Source: Bacteroidota bacterium
GTDB taxonomy: Bacteria > Bacteroidota > Bacteroidia > Cytophagales > Cyclobacteriaceae
DNA: 50,692 nucleotides
Assembly: GCA_027592755.1 (NCBI GenBank)
Contig: JAQCLE010000019.1
Span: forward strand, 1-50,692
Reading direction: 5' to 3'
A program made the position numbers and the translations under genes. The notes below the pieces were generated by a model. It saw only the letters and a list, made by a program, of their open reading frames with translations. It searched no databases and was not told where the DNA came from. This document shows, in pieces, positions 1 through 9,055 of the stretch (its first letter is position 1; the number at the start of each line of letters is the position of its first letter).

Positions 1-20
1 TGTCAATAAGTTAACTCAAC

Positions 21-50
21 AAACCTCTAATGGCGGTCATTAGAGGTTTT
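21..50 (+). terminator. Rho-independent terminator hairpin
   Basis: Two perfectly complementary 12-base arms (21-32 and 38-49) flank a 5-base loop, and the 3' arm runs into four T (47-50). It probably ends a gene lying before the window. Because the arms start with AAA and end with TTT it could work in both directions. The rest of 1-140 holds only the presumed promoter of the next gene. Confidence 0.7.
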
Positions 51-76
51 GCCTAATGACAATTCTGGGCTTAATA

Positions 77-104
77 TTGGAGTTGAATTTTAGGCTTACC
101 TTTT
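77..104 (+). promoter_or_regulatory. Candidate promoter of the TonB-receptor operon
   Basis: TTG at 77-79 is followed after 17 bases by TACCTTTT at 97-104, a 7/8 match to the Bacteroidetes -7 consensus TAnnTTTG. It lies 36 bases before the ATG at 141. The match is inferred from sequence only. Confidence 0.35.
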
Positions 105-140
105 TATAATCCTGATTTTACTACTCACTTATCAAACGGA

Positions 141-890
141 ATGAGCAAAGATGGGAACCTCGTTAAATTGAGGTGTGTTCAGATTTTACTTTTTTTCTGT
201 ACAAGTTGCTTATGTTTTTCTTTATCCTACGGACAACATTCGGCCAATAGCCAGGAGGAAATTACGAAATCCAGGGAAAGAAATGTCAAGCAAACGTACA
301 CCGACCTGGATATTGCTGATTTTATTACAGGCAAAATTTATCAACTTCGCAATTTTGACATTGAAGGAAGTCAGTATTTTACTGGTGAATATTTTGTTAA
401 TGGATCTCTTGTTTACGATGGCGTTTTATTTGAAAATATTCCCTTACAATACGACATCTATCGACAGTTGGTAATTACATTATTTGATTCCGGATCTACT
501 ATTGAAAATCTAAGTATTGATAGCAATAGAATCTCCTGGTTTTCTTTTGATGGATTGAAATTTGTCAACTATAAAGGGGTGTTATTACCCCATGGGATTT
601 ACCAGGAATTTTATAATGGTTATCGCTCAACTATTTTGATTAAAAGGGTGAAAGAGACAGCCAGAAACGATGAACGAAGTAGATATTATTACAAATTCAA
701 CACAAATTATAAGATTTATCTTCTGATCAAGAACCAGGTTTACCAGATAAATAAAAAAAAAGACCTCATGATTGCGCTAGGCAATGATGTGGAGGTGCGG
801 AAGTATATTAAATCCAATAACTTAAGCTTTAACAGGAAAATGATTGAGGAATCTCTCTCTAATATTATGGCATATTACGATAAAATCTAA
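141..890 (+). CDS. Small secreted protein, unknown function, first gene of a TonB-receptor operon
   Basis: This 249-aa protein begins with a hydrophobic signal sequence (about residues 10-31, ending near SLSYGQ) and should be exported. No named family was recognised. The middle is rich in short beta-type segments with many Tyr and Phe. The last 60 residues are charged and helical, with the pattern KKxL..., KYIKxNxL and a final YYDKI. The same C-terminal layout occurs in the secreted protein at 31206-31802, so the two look related. A decayed second copy lies at 7353-7792. In that copy residue 10 is ATG where this gene has TTG, so the true start could be the TTG at 168. The TonB receptor starts 9 bases after the stop, which suggests co-transcription and an envelope role. 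Confidence 0.75.
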   Translation: MSKDGNLVKLRCVQILLFFCTSCLCFSLSYGQHSANSQEEITKSRERNVKQTYTDLDIADFITGKIYQLRNFDIEGSQYFTGEYFVNGSLVYDGVLFENIPLQYDIYRQLVITLFDSGSTIENLSIDSNRISWFSFDGLKFVNYKGVLLPHGIYQEFYNGYRSTILIKRVKETARNDERSRYYYKFNTNYKIYLLIKNQVYQINKKKDLMIALGNDVEVRKYIKSNNLSFNRKMIEESLSNIMAYYDKI

Positions 891-899
891 GTTGGGCTG

Positions 900-3671
900 A
901 TGAGAAAATTTTCATTGATGCCTTTTTTTCTTCTAATGCTCATCAATTCGCTATATGCGCAGAACTCAATCATTGAAATTACCTGCAATTATGCCGATAC
1001 TAAATTCCGATTGGTGGCAGAAGATATGGAAAGCAGGTATCCAATAAAGTTTTTCTATTCTTCAGATTGTGATAGCATTCCTGTAAATGCAAGCTTGAAT
1101 AATGCATCGCTGGAATTGTTTCTTCAAACTGTTCATCTGAATACAGGACTCAATTTCTTTCTACACGGAGACAGGAATATCATTACCACCAGGAAGTTTG
1201 AGATCAAAAATAAACTTTCTGAAAATTTCTTTGAAAATAAACCTGGTATAGTTGACACCCTAGCTAATATCTATAACATCCTTGATCAGCTTAGGGAGAT
1301 ATCGGGTGATGATGAAAATAATTCAATTGAAAACCGAATCTTCGAAATAGGCGATATCTCCCAAAGGTATCGCCAGGATGAAGGAACAATTGCCGGCTAC
1401 CTTCGGGAGGCTACCACAGGTGAACCAATCATAGGAGCTTCAATTACCATCAGGGAACCAGTGATTGGCGTTATTACTGATCAGTTTGGCTATTACTCCT
1501 TTACGCTTCCCAAGGGCAGGCATGAACTCTTCTTTAACTCAATTGGAATGAAGAAAACCAAGAGGCAGGTTATGCTCTATAGCGATGGAAATCTGGATGT
1601 AGATATGATAGAGGATATCGTGGCGCTTAAAGAAGTGGTCATCTCCGGAGAAAGAGAAAATGTTGACAACATTCAAACAGGGCTTGCACGGTTGAATATT
1701 CAAAGTATTAAACAGATTCCCACAATACTTGGTGAAGCGGATATCATGAAAATTGCGTTGACGCTCCCCGGTGTTCAATCGGTTGGCGAAGGGGCCACCG
1801 GTTTTAATGTGAGAGGTGGTGCAACTGATCAAAACCTCATCCTCCTTAATGACGTCCCCATTTACAATACCAACCATCTTTTTGGTTTTTTCTCTGCATT
1901 TAATGCAGATGTCATCTCAGAAGCAAACCTCTATAAAAGTGGCATTCAGGCTAACTATGGAGGGCGTCTTTCCTCCGTTTTTGATGTCGCCTTAAGGGAC
2001 GGAAATAAAAAGAATTTCTCAGTAAAAGGTGGCATAAGCCCGGTAACTGGGAGAGTGACTGTGGAAGGTCCCATCAAAAAAGATACAAGTTCTTTTATTG
2101 TTGGACTTCGAAGCACATACTCCGATTGGATACTGGGACTGATGGATAACCCTGATTTAAGAAATAGTACAGGGTCTTTCTCCGATGTCATTGCTAAAGT
2201 GACACATCAGGTCGATTCGAAAAATAGTGTTGTCTTTTCCGGCTACCACAGTCGTGACCGATTCAAGCTCAATTCGGATACACTATATCGCTATTTTAAT
2301 AGCAATATGGCTGTCCAATGGAGACATTCTTTTAACAACAAAATTTACAATGTTACCTCCGCAAGCTTTGCAAATTACCATTATGAGCTTACCAGTGATT
2401 TGAACCCGGCAATTGCTTTTGATTTGAATTACCGGATCAACCAAACCTCCGCAAAGACAGATTTCAATTATTTTCCAAATACAAGGAATAGTATACGGTT
2501 TGGTTTGAGTACGAGCTGGTACAGTTTGAAACCAGGCTCAAAACATCCATTGGGAGCTGAATCGCTAATAGAAGCTGTCGATTTGCAAAAGGAGAATGGT
2601 GTTGAAACTGCGCTCTATTTTGGGAATGAATACGAAGTAAATCCGCTATTATCAGTTTACGGTGGTTTGCGAATGTCCTTCTATAACGCTGTTGGCCCAG
2701 GAAAGAAATTTACATTCCAGGATGGTTTTCCAAAAGAGGTGGATTTTATCAGTGATACGATCACATACAAAGGAGGCAAACTTTTAAAAACTTATGGTGG
2801 CCCGGAATTAAGATTGTCTGCCCGGTATAAACTATCCCAGGATGTATCTGTAAAGTTGAGTTACGATCGAATGAGGCAATATGTGCATATGCTATCCAAT
2901 AGTACTTCTATCTCCCCTACCGATACCTGGCGTCTGAGTGATCAAAGCATCAAACCCCAAATCGGTGACCAGATAGCCACCGGAATTTACAAGACAATCT
3001 TTGGTACAGGAGTGGAAATTTCATTAGAGGGATACTATAAACGACTACAAAATATACTTGAATACAAGGATGGTGCAGACTTGCTGCTCAATGAAGTTTT
3101 AGAAACTGATGTAATAAGGGCCCGTGGCAAATCGTATGGGGTGGAATTTTTACTGAAGAAAAATACAGGCAAGTTCAATGGCTGGCTGAGCTATACTTAT
3201 TCCCGTGCGCTTGTCAAAGCAAATGGAGCGTTTGCTTCTGAACGAATCAACTCTGGAAACTATTTCCCTTCCAGTTTTGACAAACCTCATAACCTCGTTG
3301 TCATTACCAATTACAAGTTTAACCGTCGAATCAATGCTTCTTTGAACTTGTCCTATTCAACTGGCAGACCTATAACTTACCCTTTGACTAAATATAAATT
3401 CAATGACCAACCATATGTCTTTTACACCGATCGAAACAAGTTTAGAATTTCCAATTATTTCCGAATGGATTTTGGTATCAACTTCGAAGGAAATCATAAA
3501 GTAAAGAAACTAGCACATGGATCTTGGTCTTTCTCCATTTATAATCTTACAGGACGAGATAACGCATATTCTGTATTCTTCAGAAGTGAGGAGGGCCAGA
3601 TCAAGGGTTACAAGTTATCCATCTTTGCCAATCCTATTCCAACGCTCACCTATAATTTTCACTTTAGATGA
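900..3671 (+). CDS. TonB-dependent receptor with STN and CarboxypepD_reg domains
   Basis: This 923-aa outer-membrane receptor has a signal peptide (about 1-20, ending LYAQ), an STN-like secretin/TonB short domain (about 25-100), and a linker. A carboxypeptidase-regulatory-like beta-sandwich follows (about 165-245, GTIAGYLREATTGEPIIGA). Next come a plug domain (about 265-370, with FNVRGGATDQNLILLNDVPIY) and a 22-strand-type barrel to the end. Such receptors import substrates too large for porins using TonB/ExbBD energy. An STN domain usually points to anti-sigma-factor signalling, but no FecR/sigma pair is adjacent. The last four bases overlap the DUF4249 gene (ATGA), so the two are translationally coupled. 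No SusD partner is present; DUF4249 occupies that position. The substrate cannot be told from sequence. Confidence 0.93.
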   Translation: MRKFSLMPFFLLMLINSLYAQNSIIEITCNYADTKFRLVAEDMESRYPIKFFYSSDCDSIPVNASLNNASLELFLQTVHLNTGLNFFLHGDRNIITTRKFEIKNKLSENFFENKPGIVDTLANIYNILDQLREISGDDENNSIENRIFEIGDISQRYRQDEGTIAGYLREATTGEPIIGASITIREPVIGVITDQFGYYSFTLPKGRHELFFNSIGMKKTKRQVMLYSDGNLDVDMIEDIVALKEVVISGERENVDNIQTGLARLNIQSIKQIPTILGEADIMKIALTLPGVQSVGEGATGFNVRGGATDQNLILLNDVPIYNTNHLFGFFSAFNADVISEANLYKSGIQANYGGRLSSVFDVALRDGNKKNFSVKGGISPVTGRVTVEGPIKKDTSSFIVGLRSTYSDWILGLMDNPDLRNSTGSFSDVIAKVTHQVDSKNSVVFSGYHSRDRFKLNSDTLYRYFNSNMAVQWRHSFNNKIYNVTSASFANYHYELTSDLNPAIAFDLNYRINQTSAKTDFNYFPNTRNSIRFGLSTSWYSLKPGSKHPLGAESLIEAVDLQKENGVETALYFGNEYEVNPLLSVYGGLRMSFYNAVGPGKKFTFQDGFPKEVDFISDTITYKGGKLLKTYGGPELRLSARYKLSQDVSVKLSYDRMRQYVHMLSNSTSISPTDTWRLSDQSIKPQIGDQIATGIYKTIFGTGVEISLEGYYKRLQNILEYKDGADLLLNEVLETDVIRARGKSYGVEFLLKKNTGKFNGWLSYTYSRALVKANGAFASERINSGNYFPSSFDKPHNLVVITNYKFNRRINASLNLSYSTGRPITYPLTKYKFNDQPYVFYTDRNKFRISNYFRMDFGINFEGNHKVKKLAHGSWSFSIYNLTGRDNAYSVFFRSEEGQIKGYKLSIFANPIPTLTYNFHFR

Positions 3672-4852
3672 GACAGGGAATACTTATTTTTCTTTCATTA
3701 ATCTGTGCATTCAACTTTCTAAATTGCATCGAAGAGTTTTATCCCAAAATACCTGATACTGATAACAATTTTTTGATTGTCGAAGGTCAAATAACAGATA
3801 AAGCCGAACCATACTTCGTGAAACTCTCCAGAAGTCTTCCTATCAACGCCACAGATGAATCGCCCGTTTCAGGTGCGAATGTTCAAATAGAAGAAGAAGG
3901 TGCTGTATACCTACTTACAGATCAGGGCGGTGGGCTTTACAGTACAAACGAATTCACTGGTCAGCCTGACCACGATTATAGATTATCAATCACCCTCGAT
4001 GGAAACCAATATCAATCTTCATGGCAGACTTTAAGGAAGTCATCTGAAATTGACAGCATCTATTACCGGGTAGATATGGAAGAAACTGAAGACCCGGACG
4101 TGGACATAAGAGGTATCCAATGGTATGTTGACAGTCATGGGGAAGCCTCAGGAGCCAGATTGTATCGATATGAATGGGATGAGACCTGGCAAATTGGTGT
4201 AAATTGGCCCACCTTTTATTACTATTTAGGCAACGATTTAACAGAGCTTATTCCAGCTGAAGAGCGACGTAATACCTGCTGGATGAATAGCCCAAACAGC
4301 GAGATAAACCTAACATCCACAGCACTATTGTCTGATAATGTTGTGTCAGAGCATCCCTTATTTTTCACCCGGGACCAGGAAGAAAAGCTAACAATAAAAT
4401 ATAGTGTTATTGTAAGGCAGTATGCCCTTGATGAGGAAGAACATGAATTCTGGAGAACCCTGAGGGAATCTAATGTAGAAGGGGGAAACCTTTTCGATAA
4501 ACAGCCTGCAAGTGTCGTGGGTAACGTCAAAAATGTGTCAAGACCAGATGAAACCGTTTTAGGATACTTCTCTGCCAATGGTGTAAAAGAACAACGGAAG
4601 TTTGTTATTAGAAGAGAATTACCAAACGGTTTTGGTTTTCCGAAAAGATGCGCACTAGATACCATCTTAAAAGCTGATCAAATGGATTATGAAGGTTACG
4701 TTTCTAAAGAAATAAACCGGGGACTACTTTTATACAACTTAATTTTATCTCCTTTTGGTCCAGCAGTTATTGGAGCTCTTTTAGCAGAACCCCAATGTGC
4801 TGACTGCGTAATCAAAGGTGGCAACGAACAAATACCTGATTTCTGGGAATAG
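3668..4852 (+). CDS. DUF4249 family lipoprotein, partner of the TonB receptor
   Basis: The 394-aa protein starts with a short hydrophobic signal ending at a lipidation cysteine (Cys20, FNFLNC). It is followed by the typical DUF4249 opening (FLIVEGQITDKAEPYFVKLSRS) and a beta-sandwich region. DUF4249 genes are commonly found next to TonB receptors in Bacteroidetes, and the protein is probably a surface or periplasmic accessory of the receptor. The molecular function of the family is unknown. The start codon overlaps the receptor stop by 4 bases. The ending QCADCVIKGG...PDFWE is kept almost unchanged in the decayed paralogue at 7800-8977, so this short Cys-x2-Cys tail is probably functional. 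Confidence 0.9.
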   Translation: MRQGILIFLSLICAFNFLNCIEEFYPKIPDTDNNFLIVEGQITDKAEPYFVKLSRSLPINATDESPVSGANVQIEEEGAVYLLTDQGGGLYSTNEFTGQPDHDYRLSITLDGNQYQSSWQTLRKSSEIDSIYYRVDMEETEDPDVDIRGIQWYVDSHGEASGARLYRYEWDETWQIGVNWPTFYYYLGNDLTELIPAEERRNTCWMNSPNSEINLTSTALLSDNVVSEHPLFFTRDQEEKLTIKYSVIVRQYALDEEEHEFWRTLRESNVEGGNLFDKQPASVVGNVKNVSRPDETVLGYFSANGVKEQRKFVIRRELPNGFGFPKRCALDTILKADQMDYEGYVSKEINRGLLLYNLILSPFGPAVIGALLAEPQCADCVIKGGNEQIPDFWE

Positions 4853-4861
4853 CATTCACTT

Positions 4862-7174
4862 ATGCACAAAAACCTCTTGATCATATTGTTCTTTCTGCCA
4901 ATGGCACTCTTTGCTCAGGATGGTATTGACATCTCAAGCGCACTAGGCACTTTTGAAAAAGACGTCACCAATCGACACAAGGAAAAAGTCTATCTCCATA
5001 CCGATAAATCAACTTATATAATCGGGGAGACACTTTGGTTCAAAGCTTACCTGATTGACGCAGCCACCCATACACTAAATTCGTCGAGTAAAGTTTTATA
5101 TGTACAGCTGGTAGACGAAGATGGTCAGATGCTTAAACAACAGCGAGTCCAATTAATAGATGGTATTGGAAAGGGCCAGTTGTTTATTTCGCCCGATATA
5201 ACTTCAAATACACATTTACTAAAAGCCTATACTTCATGGATGAGGAACAACGACAATGACTTCATCTATTCTAAAAGTATTACCGTAATCAATCCATCAG
5301 TTCCAATTAGTAATAAGAACATTGAACTTGCGACCAATTCCAACATTGTGTTTTTCCCGGAAGGAGGTTCCCTTGTTTATGGAATACCCGGCAAGGTGGC
5401 TGTTAAAGTAACAAACGACAGTGGGCTCGGCGTGAAGTTAGATCTAATTGTATATGACCAGTACCAAAATGAAGTAGAGAGATCAACAACCTCTACCCTG
5501 GGTTTTGCTAATTTTATGTTTACCCCGGAAAAAGGAAAAAACTATTATGCTAGAATAGCCTCAGAAAATGAGACTGCTGATTTTACACTTCCCCAACCAA
5601 AGGATAGTGGGATTACCCTAATCGTTAGTAATGATGGATCCGATTTATTAGTAACACTGAATGCAACAAATAATCAAAATGTATTTGTTATCACGCATAC
5701 AAGAGGAGTAATCAAAGAAAATAAGCTCATCTCCATCTCAGGTAACTCAATTGAGACTCGGTTAAACAGCAAAATATTGGGTGAAGGAATTTCTCACATT
5801 ACAATATTGGATCAGTCACTATCGCCTCTTTGTGAAAGATTAGTCTTTAAATATCCCGATACCATGGAATTATTGGATGCTACTATTGATAAAACTGAAT
5901 ATACAAACAGGGAAAAAGTGACACTCTCTCTTCAAATGCAGGATCAAATAAATTCCAATCTGTCCCTTTCCGTATATCGACAGGATGGTCAATTAAACGA
6001 TGGAAATAATATCCTGACAAATCTGTTGCTTACCTCCGACATCAAAGGATTTGTTGAGAATCCTGCTTATTATTTTGATGGAGATTTGACCGTAAAAAGT
6101 AAGGAATTGGATAATCTCTTACTTACCCAAGGCTGGAGGGGTTTTAATTGGAACGACAAGGACATGGCCGATGAAGTGCTATTTGCTCCTGAAATCAAAG
6201 CACCCTTAGTTACCGGAAAAGTAATTGGCAAAGGCGATCTCTTTTTTAGTTTTATGGGAAGAAGGTCTTTTTCTAATTCAATACCCATAGATTCCAATAG
6301 CCACTTCGGCTTTGAAGTCCCTTTTCGACTAACCAATGACCAAGTAGTCTTTTGGCTGGATAAGGATACCCTTCGTTCAGAACAAATTGAGTTAAATGAT
6401 CCTTATATAAGTTGGCCGGAAAGTAAGATCATTTCACAATCAATTAACAAATCAATTAAATCTCCACTAGAACACGACAATGGGAATATCCAAATTTCCC
6501 ATGCATTTCTTGACCAGACCAAAGTGACAGGTAAAGCCAAGTCAATTTCAGAGATCACTACATCCTTTTATGGAACTCCCGAGAAAAGGTACAACCTCGA
6601 TGATTACACCCGTTTTGTTAAGATGGATGAATTGTTTGTAGAGTACATTCGAACTGCCATTATTCGGAGAAGGAACAAGCAACGAAAGATTTATATATTT
6701 GGCGAAATCACCCACACTACCCCGGCGCTTGTCTTGATGGATGGCGTACCTGTCAATACTGATTTTGCGCTGGACTTTGATCCACTTAAAGTTGAAACTA
6801 TTGATATCATTGAAAAGCACTATCAATTGGGTGAACAGAAATTTGAGGGTATTATAAACTTCATTACCTACACAGGAGATATGGCAGGCACTGATTTGCC
6901 CGAGGGATTGGTAAGTAAGCTTTACCATGCCCTGGAAGCTCCAAAAGAGTTCTACGAACCCGACCATAGTTTGGAATCATTGAGAAAGCATACCACTCCT
7001 GACTTTAGAAATACGCTTCTTTGGAATCCTGATGTAACAATTCAATCCGGTAAAGAAGTCATAGTTGAATTCTATACTGCCGATGATACTGGCACCTATC
7101 GAATAGAAATCAATGGAATAACTTTTGACGGTCAGTGTGTTTATAGTAAGACTGAATTTTCAGTTCACAATTAA
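4862..7174 (+). CDS. Secreted MG2-like protein with a C-terminal plug-like domain
   Basis: This 770-aa protein has a signal peptide (about 1-19, MALFAQ). An alpha-2-macroglobulin MG2-like domain follows at about 40-130, with the family hallmark VYLHTDKSTYIIGETLWFKA. Beta-sandwich regions make up the middle. Near the C-terminus (about 615-680) is a stretch like a TonB-receptor plug (PALVLMDGVPV...VETIDIIEKH...GIINFITY), but no barrel follows. Proteins of this design are common in Bacteroidetes beside TonB receptors and DUF4249 genes, and their function is unknown. It starts 9 bases after the DUF4249 stop and is followed by a terminator, so it is the last gene of the operon. A role in assembling or gating the receptor is inference only. 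Confidence 0.8.
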   Translation: MHKNLLIILFFLPMALFAQDGIDISSALGTFEKDVTNRHKEKVYLHTDKSTYIIGETLWFKAYLIDAATHTLNSSSKVLYVQLVDEDGQMLKQQRVQLIDGIGKGQLFISPDITSNTHLLKAYTSWMRNNDNDFIYSKSITVINPSVPISNKNIELATNSNIVFFPEGGSLVYGIPGKVAVKVTNDSGLGVKLDLIVYDQYQNEVERSTTSTLGFANFMFTPEKGKNYYARIASENETADFTLPQPKDSGITLIVSNDGSDLLVTLNATNNQNVFVITHTRGVIKENKLISISGNSIETRLNSKILGEGISHITILDQSLSPLCERLVFKYPDTMELLDATIDKTEYTNREKVTLSLQMQDQINSNLSLSVYRQDGQLNDGNNILTNLLLTSDIKGFVENPAYYFDGDLTVKSKELDNLLLTQGWRGFNWNDKDMADEVLFAPEIKAPLVTGKVIGKGDLFFSFMGRRSFSNSIPIDSNSHFGFEVPFRLTNDQVVFWLDKDTLRSEQIELNDPYISWPESKIISQSINKSIKSPLEHDNGNIQISHAFLDQTKVTGKAKSISEITTSFYGTPEKRYNLDDYTRFVKMDELFVEYIRTAIIRRRNKQRKIYIFGEITHTTPALVLMDGVPVNTDFALDFDPLKVETIDIIEKHYQLGEQKFEGIINFITYTGDMAGTDLPEGLVSKLYHALEAPKEFYEPDHSLESLRKHTTPDFRNTLLWNPDVTIQSGKEVIVEFYTADDTGTYRIEINGITFDGQCVYSKTEFSVHN

Positions 7175-7230
7175 TTAAACATGTAATTAAACAGACTGGC
7201 ATATTTCAGATAAGTCATGCATAGAAAAAA

Positions 7231-7272
7231 GTCGATTTCCATTTGAATTTTTTTGAACGGAATCGACCTTTT
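7231..7272 (+). terminator. Rho-independent terminator after the MG2 gene
   Basis: GTCGATTTCC (7231-7240) pairs with GGAATCGAC (7259-7267), with one bulged T, across an 18-base loop. CCTTTT follows. It closes the four-gene operon starting at 141 and separates it from the decayed copy downstream. Confidence 0.6.
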
Positions 7273-7352
7273 GGAATTATTAGTTATCATCGGGGTTAAG
7301 TTTTAAATTCTTTATTATTGACCTGATCACTATTCTTATATTATCAAAACGA

Positions 7353-7792
7353 ATGACCAAGGATCAGAACTTAGTGATTATGAGGTATGTTCGGGTATTA
7401 CTTTTCTGCGCAAGTTGCATATGCTCTTCAGTATCCTATGGACAATTTTCAGCCCAAAAATTCGAAGAGATTACCAAATCCAGAGAAAATAATATTAGGG
7501 GAATCTACAAGGACAAGGAGTCGCTCAGTTTATTACCGGTAAAATCTATAACCTTCACTACTTTGGTTTTGAAGGAAGTCAATATTTTACAGGAGAATAT
7601 TTCTAAGATGGATTGCTCGTTTACGATGGCGAAGACCAGGTCTACCTGATCAACAAAAAGAAAGACTTGATGAATGCTCTGAATAACAATGTAAACATTA
7701 GGAAGTATATCAAGTCTAATATGTTGAGTTTTAGCAGGAAAATGATAGAGGGGTCGCTATTGAGCGTAATGTCATATTACGACAAAATATAA
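7353..7792 (+). pseudogene. Decayed copy of the secreted protein gene at 141-890
   Basis: The start (MTKDQNLVIMRYVRVLLF), signal peptide and end (RKYIKSNMLSFSRKMIEGSL, then YYDKI) match the protein at 141-890 closely. Three lesions are visible. A frameshift lies near 7530. A TAA stop is at 7604-7606. An internal deletion near 7630-7635 removes the part corresponding to roughly 430-733 of the intact gene (about 300 bases). The remaining ATG-initiated frame encodes 98 residues of which only about the first 50 match. No complete product is possible. It stands in front of the decayed DUF4249 copy in the same order as the intact pair, but without the receptor between them. Confidence 0.9.
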
Positions 7793-7799
7793 CGGGCTG

Positions 7800-8977
7800 A
7801 TGAGAAAGGGAATACTTATTCTTCTTTCATTAATCTGTGCCTTCAACTTTCTGAGTTGCGTCGAAGAGTTTTATCCTAATATACCTGATAGCGGCGTCAG
7901 TTTTTTGATGGTAGAGGGTCAAATAACCGATAAAGCTGAGCCATACTTTGTAAAATCATCCAGAAGTCTCCCTATCAGGGCAAACGATGAATCACCTGTT
8001 TCTGGTGCAAATATTCAAATTGAGGAAGAAGGCGCTGTATACGTACTTTCGGATCAGGGAGACGGGCTTTACAGTACCAACAAATTCACAGGTCAGGCAA
8101 ACCACAATTATCGATTATCCATTACTCTTGATGGAAACCATTATCAGCATCATGGCAGACTTTGAGGACAACATCTGAAATTAACAGCATTTATTACCGG
8201 TTAAATGAGGAAGAATCCAAGGGCATGAACACCCGAGGCATTCAATGGTACGTTGACAGTCACGGTGATAATTCAGGAGCCAGATTGTATCGATACGAAT
8301 GAGATGAGACCTGGCAAATTGGGGTGAATTGGCCCACTTTTTATAACTATTTAGGTAACGATTTAGTCGAGCCAATTCCAGTTGAAAATCAACACAATAC
8401 CTGTTGGGTGAATAATCCGGCCAGTGAGATAAACCTGTTCTCGGCAGCAATATTATCAGAAAATGTTGTCTCAGAACATCCCTTGTTTTTTGCTGGGGAT
8501 CAGGAAGAAAGAATGACAATAAAATATAGTTTCATAGTAAGGCAGTATGCTCTTGAAGAAGATGAATATGAATTTTGGAGAACCCTTCGGGAATCTAATG
8601 TAGAAGGGGGTAATCTATTCGATAAACAGCCTGCAAGCGTTGTCGGGAACATCAAAAATGTTTCAAACCCTGATGAAATCATTTTAAATTACTTCTCCGC
8701 GAATGGCGTAACAGAACAGAGGGTGTTTGTCACTAAAAATGAATTACCAAAGGATTTTGGTTCAACCATGAAGTGCGAACTGGACAGCATCTTAAAATCT
8801 GAGGAGAGGAATTATAAAGAACTTGTTCTCCGAAAAATGAATGAAGGATTGATTTTTTACGATTTAATTATGCATCCTTTCTTTCCTATTGTTTATGGGT
8901 TGATATTATCAGAACCAATTTGCAGTGATTGTGTATTCAAAGGCGGAGACGCCCAAAAACCTGATTTCTGGGAATAA
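7800..8977 (+). pseudogene. Decayed second copy of the DUF4249 lipoprotein gene
   Basis: Across nearly its full length the sequence matches the DUF4249 gene at 3668-4852, from MRKGILILLSLICAFNFLSC through the C-terminal CSDCVFKGGDAQKPDFWE. A one-base deletion near 8146-8152 shifts the frame. Further on, TGA at 8300-8302 replaces the Trp codon of the intact copy (YEWDE becomes YE-stop). The open frame restarts at an internal ATG (8324) and runs to 8977 without the lipoprotein signal. Two independent lesions make a real pseudogene more likely than a read error. Only 7 bases separate it from the previous remnant. Confidence 0.9.
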
Positions 8978-9055
8978 AAAAGATCCTTATGCATTAGATT
9001 ACGAATCATATCTCAATTTTAAACAAGTAGTTAGTTTATTGTAACCCTCTATATC

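Noticed and set aside
8324-8977. The 217-residue frame as a separate DUF4249-type gene
   Set aside because: It is the 3' part of the decayed paralogue and has no signal peptide or lipidation cysteine.
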